Below, one piece after another: positions 1 through 12,375 of a stretch of 64,000 bases of DNA (the first letter of the stretch is position 1; each line of letters begins with the position of its first letter). Below the pieces are notes generated by a model. It searched no databases. It saw only the letters and a list, made by a program, of their open reading frames with translations, and was not told where the DNA came from. Both the position numbers and the translations under genes were made by a program. This DNA comes from Dryas octopetala. Lineage: Eukaryota; Streptophyta; Magnoliopsida; Rosales; Rosaceae. The stretch is from positions 18,822,835-18,886,834 of the forward strand of contig OY992832.1 in the NCBI GenBank assembly GCA_963921425.1, written 5' to 3'.

Positions 1-1374
1 CAAATTTATCCTCCTAAGTTAGACAAATCGAAGCTATCAAACTTATCATTGAATATGAAGAAGCCGTATATATTAAGCAAAGAAGATAACTTCAAATTTG
101 ATACCATGTTAAGTAACGCATATATTTTAAAGTTAATATTACCAAAACAAAACAAAATGCTCATCGATCATGGATTCAAATCCAACAGTTCATGATCTAT
201 TTGAATGCCAATGCACTACTTTTACTCTTTTAAATAAATGTCAATTGTTAGATTGTGATCCGATGGATGACGAGCAAGACTCATTGTTATATGATCCTAT
301 ATGAGCCAGCATATCAATAATTGGCGATGATCATTATCCTATTATTGCTAATGGTTGTGTGATTGGATCTTCACTCAACAAGGATGCCAAGACTAAAACA
401 TAAGGGGAGATACTTCTACACGCAAATGTAACCCATAAGCATATATATGTTACCAAGCAAAGTTGTACTTGAATTTGTAACTTAAAAAAAAAGAAGTTGT
501 ACTTGAATATAAGGAAAAGTGGCTGATATCTAACATGCATGAACTTATTGTCCATCTAATCAATGTGACTTTTGTAAGACTCTGCGAAGCCATTATCAGG
601 GCCCCACCCTAGCCATTATATATGTAACCCAGTGCAGATGAGGCTGGAGTTGCATTAGGCAGAGAGCATAGACTCTAGAACCAATTGTCAATTCCTTATG
701 GATCAGAAATAGTGACCTTGTTAATCAATGACTACTCTAGACCTCCTAAAAGCCAATTCTCATATTGAAATGTCAAAAACAATGTTCAACAATATTCAAG
801 ACTTCTATTCCCAATGCTCAATAATATTGAATTTTTTTTGTTCTTTGATCATTAAAATTATTTCAAACAATTGCATCTTTTTGTACAATTATATGTCTAC
901 CGTCAACTCCCATTCTAGTTCAGTAATGAAGTATAGAATTAGATTTTCGTGTTACAATAAGAGTTAGGAATTACACCATATTCAACAAGGTTATATTATT
1001 ACTTGCCAATAACAGTGCAATACTACTTTGTTTCGCTAACTTTTGCCATATATTGAACTTGGCCCGGCTGAAATTTTCTAAAAAAAAAAAAATCTAGAGA
1101 AAATATTTTTCGACCAAATTAGCTTATCACATTATATGACAATGGATGCTACTTGAACTTATGCTTAAAAATGTTGTCCTTCTAGGCTCTAACATTACTC
1201 TTACTCTAGCTCATGGAAATTAAATCACCAGAAAAATATATTTATAGCAGTCACGTACTTTACCACATTATTGACAACAAGTTAACCAATCTATACAATC
1301 ATAAAGACATAAAAAATTATTCACAAGCACTATAACAATTTTAAAGTAAGGGAGAGAGATAAAAAATCACTAAC
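1..1374 (-). other. Intron 1 of the BEL1-like gene (no exon seen)
   Basis: The coding exon on the right ends at a clear donor (GAG then GTTAGT on the minus strand). The next BELL-domain exon, which in this family begins with a Cys-Arg-Arg-Tyr-Lys type segment, is not found in any frame here. The stretch is AT-rich with stop codons in all frames, so the remaining exons, including the homeobox, lie beyond the left edge. Confidence 0.6.
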
Positions 1375-2802
1375 CTCTTCTTGCATATAGAGAAGCTTTG
1401 CCTTCTTTTGGTGGTACTCAGGCCTAAAAGACTCAGAAGATGTGCTTGCAGCAGCTCCACCGTCACTGCTAATTTCATTTGAACCATAAAAAGTAGAGGA
1501 TGATGCCCCAGAATTATTGTTATTCCCCTTCCCCACTAGTTCAGTTTCAATTGCATTCACAGCAATATCATTCGAAACCGAAGCAGAAGCACTGACTTGA
1601 TCCCCAGACACCCTCTCAGCTGAAGCCTGCAGATCACATGTTCTGCTCAGCTTCGAATCACCATTTATCCTACAAAACTCATCCAACAGCTGTTGTGCCG
1701 GTTTCAAGAACTTGGAACTCTTCAAAATGGTTGCATATCCAGTGAAAGGCCCAAGAGGGCCAGTGTTTCGATAAGAGCTAACAGAACTACTCCCTACAAT
1801 GTCTTGAAGTGATTTTCCACAGGCTTTGCTGATAATCGAAGGCTTTGTTATCGAACACAAGTACCCTCCTCCGGACTTATTCCCGGTTTTCGGACTTTGA
1901 AGATCATCATCATCCCCAAATTGAGATAGAGGCAGTTTGGATGGAGGGTTCGATGAGAGCGATAGGGACAGCCCTTGTTGATTGGAGTCACTAGTACTAG
2001 TCCAGTTATGGCGATTCTCGGCGGGATGATGAGGACGATCCATCCAAGAAGAAGTAGCAGCAGCATTGTTGAAAGAGAATGTGTTGGATTGATCTACATA
2101 GCTTGGAAGGAGAAGAAGCTCATTTCCAGTACTACCCTCTACTGCTGCTGCAGTACTACTAAAGCCAAGTGAGGAAGCCATTTCAAGCTGATGATCTTGG
2201 AGGGTATTAAGGTAATTAATTGGATGCATTGCTCCTCCTCCTCCTCCTCCCAATAACTGCTTTTGGCTAACAACATGATGATGACTACTAGAAATCTGAT
2301 CAGCAGATGATGGGTTGATGACCAAATTACTAGACTGTACACGATGATCTTGATACCCATTAATGTAATTAGTACTAGGGTGCTTTAAATGTGCTGTGAA
2401 TGAAGAAATGTTGTGGTTCTGAAAATTACTTACACTACCCACTTGACCACCACTTGCGTAATTGGTCGTGACCCAATTCAAGCTTTGGGGTACTTGATGA
2501 TGATTAAGACTAGTAGTACTTCTCCAATTACCAAAATTATTCTGTGTCGACTCACCAACCGCCATTGATCTAGTATGATCAAAATTGAGCATTTCTGCGG
2601 AGGAGGAGAAGACGGTTGGATCATAGAGCAAATTATTGGTGTTCCTCACATTCCGGACTTGAACTATATCTGGGTTTTCCGAATTGCTGGGAAAATTATG
2701 AAAATGATTATGAGATAACATTGAATTTGAAGTTTGCTGAACTCGCAACTTGTCACGGCGGCTTTGCTGAGCTACATGTGATTCAGGCACAAAACCACTC
2801 AT
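1375..2802 (-). CDS. BEL1-like homeodomain protein (PENNYWISE/POUND-FOOLISH type), first coding exon
   Basis: This exon encodes the N-terminal 476 residues of a TALE-class transcription factor; such proteins act in the nucleus as dimers with KNOX proteins in meristem and inflorescence control. The start is the ATG at 2802, giving MSGFVPES followed by [12 protein letters not shown], which matches the conserved N-terminus of Arabidopsis BLH9/BLH8. A long Asn/Ser/His-rich low-complexity region follows. Next come GLSLSLSS (a ZIBEL-like motif) and the SKY domain with [20 protein letters not shown] and QQLLDEFC. The exon ends in [11 protein letters not shown], the start of the BELL domain, at a GT donor. 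The homeodomain exons are outside the window, so this is a partial gene. Family assignment is strong; PNY versus PNF is not resolved. Confidence 0.88.
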
Positions 2803-3760
2803 CTCCACTCCACCCACTCAAAAAATTGCTCCAATATTATCGTCTTCGTGTACTCACATCAAGCTGATGAGCTCACCATTTCCAAGCACTACTGTAATTT
2901 CCTGCAAAAATATTATTATTATTCTGTTAATAATATTCCAAGAAAGCAAAACCAAAAACAAGAAAAGCATATATACAAACCTCATTGCCTTTACCACAGA
3001 AACAGTGTTTTTCTTTCTGCCCCTTAAACTGTCGGCAACCCAAATGAAAAAGATAAAAGCCTCCAGTACTTCAAAAACCACACGTAAAAAAAAAATTTTA
3101 CTACTCACACTCACCAATCACCATACAATATATATTGTACATAAATTATATAATACAGTACTACGTCTCTCTCCTCGTGAAACCCTAATTATCTATCCTT
3201 CAAACACACCAACACCACTCACTTCAACCCAAAAACCAAGATCCAGTTATAGGACTCAAACCCAACTCACAACCTTATCCTTATACATGTGTTCTGTTAT
3301 ATACTTATATATGCACTATAATTCTCGCGCGCGCACACACACACAAAAGAAAAGGTTGCTTAATTATAAATAAATATTTAAAACACTAATTAATGACATC
3401 ATAATTATTCCATTTAACAAGTGCAGTACACTAGTACTAGTACTTCGAAGTTCGAACAATGATCCAAGTAGATCTTCACAGTTAATGAACATCAAGTATT
3501 AAACGCAGTCATCGAAACATGTCCAATAATTAATTACTAATTACCTCTGAAAACAAGCTTTGCTTATCGGATCTCAATTCGGAGACCGACCCGTTAGAGC
3601 TCGGATCCGGTGTTGTTCGGTGAAGTTTTGGAGCAACACGCTTCAGAGTTGAGAGGGCAATTATTGTGGAAGCAAGAAAATGGTTGGCGTCAATTAATAA
3701 AGCTTTTGAGTGTTGTGTTGACGTTGAGAGCACGCACGGTGTTGGCAGAGCTTAGCTTTC
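2803..3760 (-). promoter_or_regulatory. Split 5' leader of the BEL1-like gene
   Basis: On the minus strand a leader exon ends at 3545 with TTCAGAG followed by GTAATT. A second leader exon begins at 2901 after TTTTTTGCAG and runs to the ATG at 2802, so an intron of about 640 bp (2902-3544) interrupts the 5' UTR. Leader introns are common in BELL genes. The transcription start, near 3740-3770, is an inference; the sequence upstream is pyrimidine-rich and I see no strong TATA box. Confidence 0.5.
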
Positions 3761-6243
3761 ATTCATTCATTCGTGTAACTATGTAGAGCTTTGCTTGCAG
3801 CCGTTGGATGTAACGGCGAGAAGATCTTACGGTGACAAAATTCGTGTCCGTGAATCGTTTTCACCAATTCAATTTTCAAGGGTCCCATGAACCGAAATTT
3901 TTACCTTTTTTTTTTTTCTCGTGGAAAGATGAAAAAGGAAACATGTGGTGGTCCGAGGAAACACTCTATATTTACGGAAATACCATTACCGGAAGAGTGG
4001 GATATCACTGCCTAAATAGTCTTTTTTTTTTTTTTTTTACCAACAAAAAGTTAGTTTTTTTGGTAAGCTACTATAAATATTTTTACACAAGAGAAGAAAC
4101 CATGCCATGCTGCTAAATGGAGATATTGATGGAGGGGATTTGGGTTTTATACAATACCATACGAATAAATAATTAAATAAAAAATCAAACAATTTTTTGT
4201 AAAATGAAACCAACAAAATTAAGTTAAGAAATTTAGAAAAGAAACGAATGAATTCTAAAGAGGCCAGGTGAGAAGTTATAAAATTGCCAGGTTAAAAATA
4301 GATAATACTGAATTGGCGGGTTAATTACTTTAACAAGGCCAAATTGGTCAAAAATAAATTATAATTTCAATAAGATATTAATGTATGTGTAATGAAAAAG
4401 GGCATTGGTACGCATGTCAAAGCTAGTCACACATAATAACAAGTAACCATATTTGTTGTTTTTGAAATTGGGTCAAGTAATACTCAATAGTCAATACGCT
4501 TAATTTAATGTTGTTATCTATGTATATAAAGCAAACAAATTAGCTACACAAAATTTTTAAAATACCAAAAAATGTCAATGCTTAAATAATATGTCAACAG
4601 AGAAAAATTTTATCAGTAGAGAGTACAATGGTAAAAAAAACAAAACAAAAAATACTAAAAATTTAAAGAAAAAGAAAGAAAAAATGTTCTTACAGAAAAA
4701 CCACCAATAACATATTAACTTTTTTTTGGAGTACCAAACAATTATTCATTATCCATTTATTTTTTATTTTATCAAAATTATTTAATTTGGTTATTCAACT
4801 TATTCTCAGTTAATTTATGCATCACTTACATGCATGTAAAAAATCGCGCCAAGGACTAATATTTTGGTATTAAATTGTGTTGAATATTATTGTCCCTATA
4901 GTTTGACTAGTTTCAAATAAATGAGATGTCAATATCTATTATGCTAATGAACCTTCACATGCAATAAAAGTGAGGATAGGTGTTCTAGTATTAAAGTTAT
5001 GATTCTATCACAAGTATGTGCAACCTTTATATAGATATGTTTTTAAGAAGGTAACAAAAATCCAAAATGAAAATATTATGATTGGCCGATTCACTTGCAA
5101 AAATACGGTACCAGGTCGATCTACTTTAATGAGTTGAGTGATTAGCATTTTCATCAAGCATTCGGTACAATCAAACCAAACGTTCGGTAAAGTCACTGTG
5201 CGCTCAAAAATTGTCACTATCAGACACTAATAATCATTGTTACTATGCGATAGTAGCTATTTAAATTGTATGAACACCCTATAAATTGTCATTATGTGAC
5301 AGTAATAATTTATCTATTTTGATTATAAAAAAACTCATCAAGCGCGTAGGGCAAAAAATACAGAATAAAATATAATGTTGGCTTTATTTGTACAAATTAA
5401 ACATATTCTTCATTTCAATTTTTTAGGTGGATTTATTTATCATTAAGTGCTGTAAAATGAAATTTAAAATATTGGATTTTTTTTTTGGAAATTCTAAACC
5501 AAAATATTTTTTTTCCTTTTTTTTTTTTTTTTGTGAAACCAAACAACCGATTTTAATTTAGAACATATTCTTTTTTTTTTCCTTCTTTACAAATATTATA
5601 AGTTAATAAAAATTCATTTGTCCTACCACGTCAGCACGCATAAATATTCTTAATTGCTTATCCTACTCTAATTCAACATACACATATAGTATATGCCTCG
5701 TTGCATTTGTGTGTGTAGGGACTATACATGAATTCTTGAGGGGATAAAACTATTTACAAGTCACTAGTAAAGTTGTGATGGTTTGAAGAGGATTCTTTTA
5801 ATTTTTAGGTACAAACTCATTTAAGAGGACTCTTTGATATTTGCAAATTTTCACTCCACAATCCAGACCTTTGATTTTCAATACCAATTGATTCCTCTTC
5901 CCAAATCATATAATACAATGTCACCATCCAAAATCCAAATGGTCAAAGCTTGTATAGTAACCGCCAAATCATGTGGAACTAGCGGACCCACATGACCTTA
6001 CGTGTAAGCCAGTGATTGCACAAAAAATTATTGGACAGAGAGCACACACTGTACGTGCAACTGGAGATTACGTCACCTGTGGATTGTACCCCTTTTCTGG
6101 GCCTGTGCACTGGGCCAGGGCCTACTGCAGTGGGCCCATCCAGCTTTGATTGTCGACCGCCAGATCTTTTGCTTGGGGACAAGGGTTTGTTACTGATTAC
6201 AGATAAGATAGCTGGAAAAGCCGTACGGAAAAGCCTGATATGT

Positions 6244-6284
6244 TCTCACTCTCACTCTAACTCTCACTCTCACTCTCACTCTCA
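6244..6284. repeat. (TCTCAC)n microsatellite
   Basis: About seven copies of a CT-rich hexamer, TCTCAC or CTCTAA variants, in an otherwise non-repetitive stretch. Confidence 0.85.
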
Positions 6285-6590
6285 GTTATGCCTTGGTGAG
6301 ACTGGAAATGTTTGGAGGCGTTGGATTGAGATCCAAGGGCTGAGAAGGGGTTTGGGTTTTTGGGTATTTTTGTCACTAGGACTGGTGACAGTCCAATCAA
6401 AATAAAGAAGGGAGGGCAGTCTGTGATAATGGGGTTCAGCTTAGCTAGCTGGGTGACCCACGTGGTCGTAGGGGGAGTAGCCACAGGAGAATATCAGATG
6501 GCAGAGGCTCTGAGCTTGTGAGAAAATCAAGAAAGTGATATCATTTTTGAGACCCATGTGGCATAAATATAAGAAACTAGTTCGTAGTTC

Positions 6591-6617
6591 ATACAATACA
6601 ATACAATACAATACAAT
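6591..6617. repeat. (ATACA)n microsatellite
   Basis: Five tandem copies of the pentamer ATACA, immediately followed by a T-run. Confidence 0.85.
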
Positions 6618-8645
6618 ATTTTTTTTTTTGAGCAGGTTCATACAATATACAACCCTTTTATGATACTAGCTTGTGGTTGGTCTATTGAGTTTAATTAGCA
6701 TTCCAATTTTTAATTAATCGATGATTGCATATTTGCATGTTATAATTGCTCATTTTCATTTTATGCATTTGTTTGTTTACTATGAGTCCGACTCAATATA
6801 ATTTGATTTAAATTTCCTTTTGTCATTAAGTTTTAAATTAATCTGAGGATTCGGTCGAGCTAATGAAGTAAATGTCATTCGATTATTAAACTGTCTAGTG
6901 TGAGAAGCATGAGTCACTCGCCCGCAAATCATCATAACACAATGGAATGGAAAGCAATCGAATCTTATTTTGATAAAAACTTAATTTTATCTCATAAATC
7001 AATTCGTTAGAAATAAGGTAGATTGAGGATTCAATTACCTCTAATATGAAAAAATAATAATTATATTTTTGTCGTATGGTTTATAAGAATTAATTTGCAT
7101 TGTAGTAGAAATCACTTGTATTTTTTTATTAGGGTTCTATTGGCTCTTTTTTTCAACGTTTATTTATTTATTTTTTTAGTAAGAAGTTCAACGCTAATTT
7201 GTTATTGCTGTGTATCTCCTTTTTTATGATTAAATTTTATTTTGTCATAAAAAATCGAAACAGAAATAGAATTCAAAATAATGAAATTTAAAACGAGCAG
7301 AAGTGTCCACTAGGCACTAAGTTTACCTGTTAATTGAAAAGAAAATAAGGGATAAGACAACTTCGTGAGGATTCTACAAATCCACATGCATTTTTTGCTA
7401 AGACAAAAGAAAAAGAGAAAAATGGTCTTTTCCTTTGCAACTTTTTGGTGGGAATTTGAAATTATGAAAAAACATTGCAAAGAGAACAATCTCTGACGAC
7501 GGGTATGACTTCATTCTATCATGTCAATACAGAAACCCTTAACCCTACCATGCTGCATTGCTAGCATGCTTGATTATTAATTAATTAATTAGTTGATTGA
7601 TATAGATGGATGTGGGGTTGGGGTCTCCATCTTTTCATTGCTTCAATTCGCATTTGGATGTAATAACACAACTGCCTCCCACTTAAACATTGTCTCCCAG
7701 TTCTCAGTTGTCACTTGTCACCAAAAACTTGTGTCCCTGCATGGAAGAGTGAAGGCATTGTAGTGTTAGCTAGGCCATCTCCAACACTTGTTTTTTTACT
7801 TACAAATTTAAAGATATACATGGATAAAAAAGTCACAATTAATTTGAAATTTTGAACACAACATATTCCAATGGTAAAAATGTAAAATCAAATTTGAGGA
7901 ACCCCAATTATCCAACTTGATTTAAGAAAAAATTTTATGACTAAATTATATTTGTAACTAATTAATTTCAATAATACTTATATTTGTAACTAAATTACTT
8001 ATTAGTGTATTTGTTTTACAAATACATAAGGAAATTATATATTAAATGCATAGTTTGAAAGAAAAAGGAGTTTGAAATTATTGATGAGTTGTTGTGAACT
8101 CAGAAGCCTTAAGTTCACTCTACAATGCAACTGAATTAATATGATACAAATTAACTACTCTAGCCCATCCAATAATGTAGCTTTATAATCTAAACTGATC
8201 ATTACAAAATTCTGCAAAAAAAATTAACCGTAAATCAAAATTAGTTAATCATTCAATTATCATCATAACTATTTAAGTGTTACCATTAAACATATTTTGT
8301 GATAATATTCTTAAATCAACAAATTGATCAGAAACACATAAACCAAACAAAGAACTTTTTGCTTTCTGATAAATCAAACAACATATACCTAAGTTTTAGG
8401 TACGATGGGAGTACTGGATCCTAGGGTCACTAGCCATGGGACATTATAATTTATACCTAAGGAGCAAGGAGAAGATGAAAATTCATAAATGTAGTGGGAA
8501 TGAGTCTCATGTCACATTGACCATTCATGTGATTGATTCGTTGAAAGCACTAAGGAGAGAGATGGGTCCTATCTGAATGAATAGAAAATCTATGCTTCTG
8601 TTCTTTCTTAAATATATGGTTGTGGACCATGGCCAAAAAAAAAAA

Positions 8646-8667
8646 ATATATATATATATATATATAT
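8646..8667. repeat. (AT)n microsatellite
   Basis: About eleven AT dinucleotides preceded by an A-run. The words TATGGTTGTGGAC occur on both sides of the repeat, at 8616 and 8665, which suggests a short local duplication. Confidence 0.8.
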
Positions 8668-9513
8668 GGTTGTGGACAAGCAGATGAGTGAAGACCTTAA
8701 ATGACATGAATTGAAGGCAATATGCAAAAGCCAAAACAGAGGTTCACATCAATACCATCATAATAAGTGTATATATATCTTTTATGGAAAAAAGGGTTTG
8801 AATAAGGACAGTGACCATTAATTGGGCATGTTATGTATACAAATTCTAATCATGGAAAACAAAGTAACAAACAGATGAAAATGATAAAAAGAAACCAAAG
8901 CCCTGTTTGGAAATCTTTGGCTCATTGGCTGGCTCTGTGGTTGTGATCTACTGTACAAGTGTACAACTGTACAACTGTGCAAGTGAAGAGGCTGGACAGC
9001 TAGCTTAGCTTAGCTTGGCAGAATTGAGCAATGCATGATGGAAATGGATGATGTGCATTGGCGTTTGGTGCCAACTTTATTAATTCTTGACGGTGAAGAG
9101 TGAAGACCATAAAGTAATCGATCGTACTGCTTTGTTGTGGGCCACAGCCAGACTCAGGTGGGCGCGCTGGCACGGCTCAAATTAAAATTGGCCATAACTG
9201 TTACGCGCAAAGGGTATGGCTTCAAGGAACTTTTACATGTTACTCCGCCCTCAGCGTCCGTTCTAATATAATGCATCAATTATTGCGAATAACATATAAT
9301 ACCATTACATACTGTGTAATCAATTTATTTATAATATGAGTAGATAATAAATTTATATTTATAAAATATAATATTAATTAACATCAACCCATGTTATTAT
9401 GCGTAAATTGATTATATCACATGACAAGGGAAGAACTAGAATTTCTAGTTTAAAGAAGACAAAATATTAAAATTAACCAAATAGAAAGGGGGCCATGCTT
9501 AACATAATTATAA

Positions 9514-10055
9514 GGGTGTACACTTTGCACCCCTCAAGTATAGGTCGTTTTTTAATATTCAAAACGTTTAAATGTGAAACTTAAAGTTTATGAAAATTGC
9601 AATCCATTCCGTTAATTCTTCTGTTAATTTTAATTGCATATAATATGTGTGAGATTCATTTATACTTATGTAGACAGTAAATTTACGCCACGTGAACAAA
9701 TAAAATAAACAAAATAAACAAAAAAATTTATATATTAAAAAATTAAAAGATAACATTAAAGCTAAATATAAAAAATTACCTTGTTCATCCCTACCTCTCC
9801 CTCCTCCTTCATCTCTTCCGCGTTCCCAGTTTTTTATTTTTTCAATTTTTTAAAATTTTAATTGATTTTAATTTTTTTAACCTATAAAATTTTAGCTGGC
9901 TTTTTTAATTTTTTTTTTCACGTAGCGTATATTTATTGTCCTCATCATTGCAAATGAATTTCACATAGGTTTTATATTGAAATGTTTTGAACATCAGGTA
10001 CCAAAATGAAAAATGGTATATATATACTTGATGAGGTGTAAAGTGTAAATAACCC
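9514..10055. mobile_element. Mutator-like MITE, 542 bp, 9-bp TSD
   Basis: The element begins GGGTGTACACTTTGCACC and ends with the inverted counterpart (reverse complement GGGTTATTTACACTTTACACC). The inner arms also pair around TTCAAAACGTTTA and its counterpart near 9980. It is flanked on both sides by the exact 9-bp direct repeat TAATTATAA (9505-9513 and 10056-10064), which is the Mutator superfamily signature. There is no transposase frame, so it is non-autonomous. Confidence 0.8.
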
Positions 10056-10135
10056 TAATTATAAATTTCATTATAATATTTCATTGCATTAGCTATATAT
10101 GAGTGTATGTGTTAAAAATAGTAGGGGGGGAGGCA

Positions 10136-10508
10136 TGGTTACTGCAGGTTTAGATGTGGCTCCACCCCTGTATGTGATAGTGTTATAGTTATACACAATA
10201 ATTTCTCTTAATAATATATCGACTTATAAGTTGATCTCATTTAGACAAAAACAAACAAGAATAGATTTTATTGTTCATACTATAAACGAACTCTTTATCT
10301 CGTCTTTTTGTAAAATGAAACTAAAAGAAAAATGACAGTGAAGGTTTGGCTGTGGCTTTGCCCCTGCAAGTGATAGTGTTACAGTTATACACAATAATTT
10401 ATCTTAATAATATGTTGACTTAATTATAAGCCGATCTCATTTAGACAAAAAAACGAGAATATATTTTATTGTTCATACTATAAACGAACTTTTTATCACG
10501 TCTTTTTA
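10136..10508. repeat. Tandem direct duplication, about 190 bp x 2
   Basis: Two diverged direct copies adjoin. Both contain GTGATAGTGTTA(T/C)AGTTATA, then a CAATAATTT...CTTAATAATAT block, then TGTTCATACTATAAACGAAC. Copies lie at about 10136-10330 and 10331-10508. No coding potential is seen. It may be a fragment of a retrotransposon end, but no diagnostic motif was found. Confidence 0.7.
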
Positions 10509-10679
10509 GGCTCACACACTCCAAATTGAATATTTTATAAGTTTTTACACTCATATGATAGAGTGAAAGATGTTAGAATTTGAGTGTTATTATCTTTGCC
10601 CTAAAAATCAAATGTGTAAGCATGATTTAACTAATTAACTATTGGTTTAGCAGTAATTTTTTCCACAATGTGAAGTTTG

Positions 10680-10834
10680 ATATCTTAGTAGACCAAGACC
10701 ATCCAACTCTGGCCCAATCCTTTAATAATTTAGTTGGACTTGTGTCATGCCATTACCTCTTTCATACATGATAATCTAAGTATTCAAATTTGGTGGGCTG
10801 GCTAGTTTGGATACCCAAACTTGGTTTACTAATA
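10680..10834. repeat. Upstream copy of duplicated kiwellin-flank segment (left part)
   Basis: This stretch is similar in order and content to 15390-15530. Shared words include a CCAATCC(T/G)TTAATAAT block followed by TAGTTGG, ATTCAAATTT(G)GTGGGCTGG and CCCAAACTTG. The similarity resumes at about 11705 with CTTGTAAGCTGC and ACTTGTGTGACCCAA, after the inserted element 10835-11649. It marks a tandem segmental duplication that also includes the kiwellin pair. Confidence 0.7.
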
Positions 10835-11649
10835 GGGGGGGGCTGTTCAGACCACCCAAACCTGCTAAATTGACCACCCCATTCAAATTTTATCCCTTTT
10901 TGCCCATTTTGCCCCTGCATAAAAAAAAAACCCACCCCTCCAATTTCGGCCGGCCACCTCTCCCCGCCGCCGGCGCAACCCACCCCACCCCCTCCCCATG
11001 GCCGGCGCGACCCCCCCTCCCCACCGCCGGCGTGACCCCCCCTTCCCTGGCCCAATCTCCTCTCTCTCTTCCCTCTTTCTACCATCTTCTCTCTCTCCCC
11101 TCTGTCTGCCTCCCTCCCTCACTGGACCACCATGGGTGGCCGGCGCAACCCCATAGACCTCCAGATCGGGGGTGGGGGATGGGTGCGACGGGGGCTGGGG
11201 GGTGCGACGGGGGCTGGGCTTGGGGTGAGGGGGTGCGGGCGGGCTGGGGAGGGGTGCGACGGGGGCTGGGCTTGGGGTGAGGGGGTGCGGGCGGGCTGGG
11301 GATGGGTGCGACGGCGGCGGGGCTTGGGGTGAGGGGGTGCGGGGCGGGCTGGGGAGGGGCTGGCTGGGTAGGAGTGGGCTGGCTGGGGGCGGGCTGGGGA
11401 GGGGAGGGGAGGGGATGGGTGGGGGAGTGGTGGCTGGGTGGGGGAGGAGGAGAGGAGGGGAGATGCGGTGGGGAGGGGTGGGGTCGCGCCAGCGGTGGAG
11501 AGGGGGTGGGGTTGCGCCGGCGGCGGAGAGGGGTGGCTGGCCAAAATCTGGAAAATGGGCATGCAGGGGCAAAATGGACAAAAATGGGCAAAATTTTAGG
11601 GGGGTGGTCAACTTAGCACAATAGGGTGGTCTGAATAGCCCCCCCCCCC
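10835..11649. mobile_element. G-rich Mutator-like element, 815 bp, 9-bp TSD
   Basis: The termini are long inverted repeats of about 150-190 bp. The left end is GGGGGGGGCTGTTCAGACCA and the right end is its complement, and inner arms around GGCCACCTCTCCCCGCCGCC pair with the GC-rich block near 11510-11540. The exact 9-bp direct repeat TTACTAATA flanks both sides (10826-10834 and 11650-11658). The core carries a G-rich minisatellite (11179-11400). Frames through it are low-complexity Pro/Ala or Gly/Arg/Trp and are not credible proteins. It shares terminal sequence with the element at 40301-40712. Confidence 0.85.
11179..11400. repeat. G-rich minisatellite, about 53-bp unit
   Basis: Roughly four to five imperfect units contain GGGTGCGACGGGGGCTGG, then GCTTGGGGTGAGGG, then a GGTGCGGGCGGGCTGGGGA segment. 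The plus strand is dense in runs of three to five G, so G-quadruplex formation is plausible. The composition contrasts sharply with the AT-rich surroundings. Confidence 0.8.
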
Positions 11650-11974
11650 TTACTAATATTCATGAATCGCACAATACCCACAAGAGAAAGGACAACTCTT
11701 AGCTCAAGTCAAGGTTATCCTTGTAAGCTGCACGACTTGTGTGACCCAACCGTGGAGCAATTATGGCGCGAGCCCACATATATTAGAATTTAGAACATTT
11801 GTGCCGGAGCAGTATAAAACTTCAAGTTCAGCATTGTGGTCAGAAAACAAAGCCCATATATCACGTACGCTTGCCAATTTCATCAAGTGCTAGTAATGAA
11901 GTTGAAGAATATATCAAGGAGTCTTTACAAAACTAACCAAAATGGGAGCCTATAGCTCTAATTACTAAACAGAG

Positions 11975-12375
11975 CAAATGACAACAATGGTTCTCGAATT
12001 TTTCCTTTAGTACTATGGATCACTTTGTCCATGAACTTTTGTTTTGAATTCTATAGTCCGTGAACTTTAATCTGTGTATCACGAACTGAAGTCCATTCTC
12101 TTAATTCTATTCATTTTTTTCTATCAATTTTAGTCATGTGTTAAACATGTGAGCAATTTTTGAAAGGTAAAAATGGTAATTCATCCCTTTTTTTTTTTCT
12201 TTCTCCAACGTGATTATAGGTGACTAAAATTGACGAAAAAAATATAGATAAATTTATAGAATTGACTAAAGTGATACACATGTGAAAGTTCGTGAACTAT
12301 AATTTAAAAACCAAGTTCGTGGACAAAAGTGATACTCGAGATAAATTTCGATGACCAATAATGCTATAGTTCTTT
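11975..12375. mobile_element. Inverted-repeat MITE
   Basis: Two arms pair imperfectly. On the left are ATGGTTCTCGAATTTTTCC and GGATCACTTTGTCCATGAAC; on the right are the complements around GTTCGTGGACAAAAGTGAT and GATAAATTTCGATGACCAAT. The interior has no coding potential. I could not fix a target-site duplication, so superfamily and exact ends are uncertain. Confidence 0.6.

Larger units (their letters stand above)
3761..9504. other. Intergenic AT-rich spacer
   Basis: About 5.7 kb with no supportable gene. It is AT-rich with many poly-A/T runs, and the short open frames here lack homology or codon structure. Microsatellites occur at 6244-6284, 6591-6617 and 8646-8667. GGCCATCTCCAACA at 7772 resembles a common plant MITE terminus, but no matching partner end was found nearby. 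Confidence 0.6.

Noticed and set aside
2867..3373. 168-residue plus-strand open frame
   Set aside because: It lies in the leader intron of the BEL1-like gene on the opposite strand; it is Thr/Lys/Ser-rich with no domain.
5979..6484. Overlapping plus and minus frames near 6016-6405
   Set aside because: They are partly built on the TCTCAC microsatellite. There is no homology, no start context and no splice signals that extend them.
7760..8100. MITE starting GGCCATCTCCAACA
   Set aside because: No inverted partner end or target duplication could be found downstream, so it is not listed as an element.
10807..11624. Several overlapping 60-240-residue open frames on both strands
   Set aside because: They lie in the G-rich minisatellite of a MULE. 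The products are repetitive Pro/Ala/His or Gly/Trp/Arg strings, and open frames on both strands reflect lack of A/T stops, not coding.
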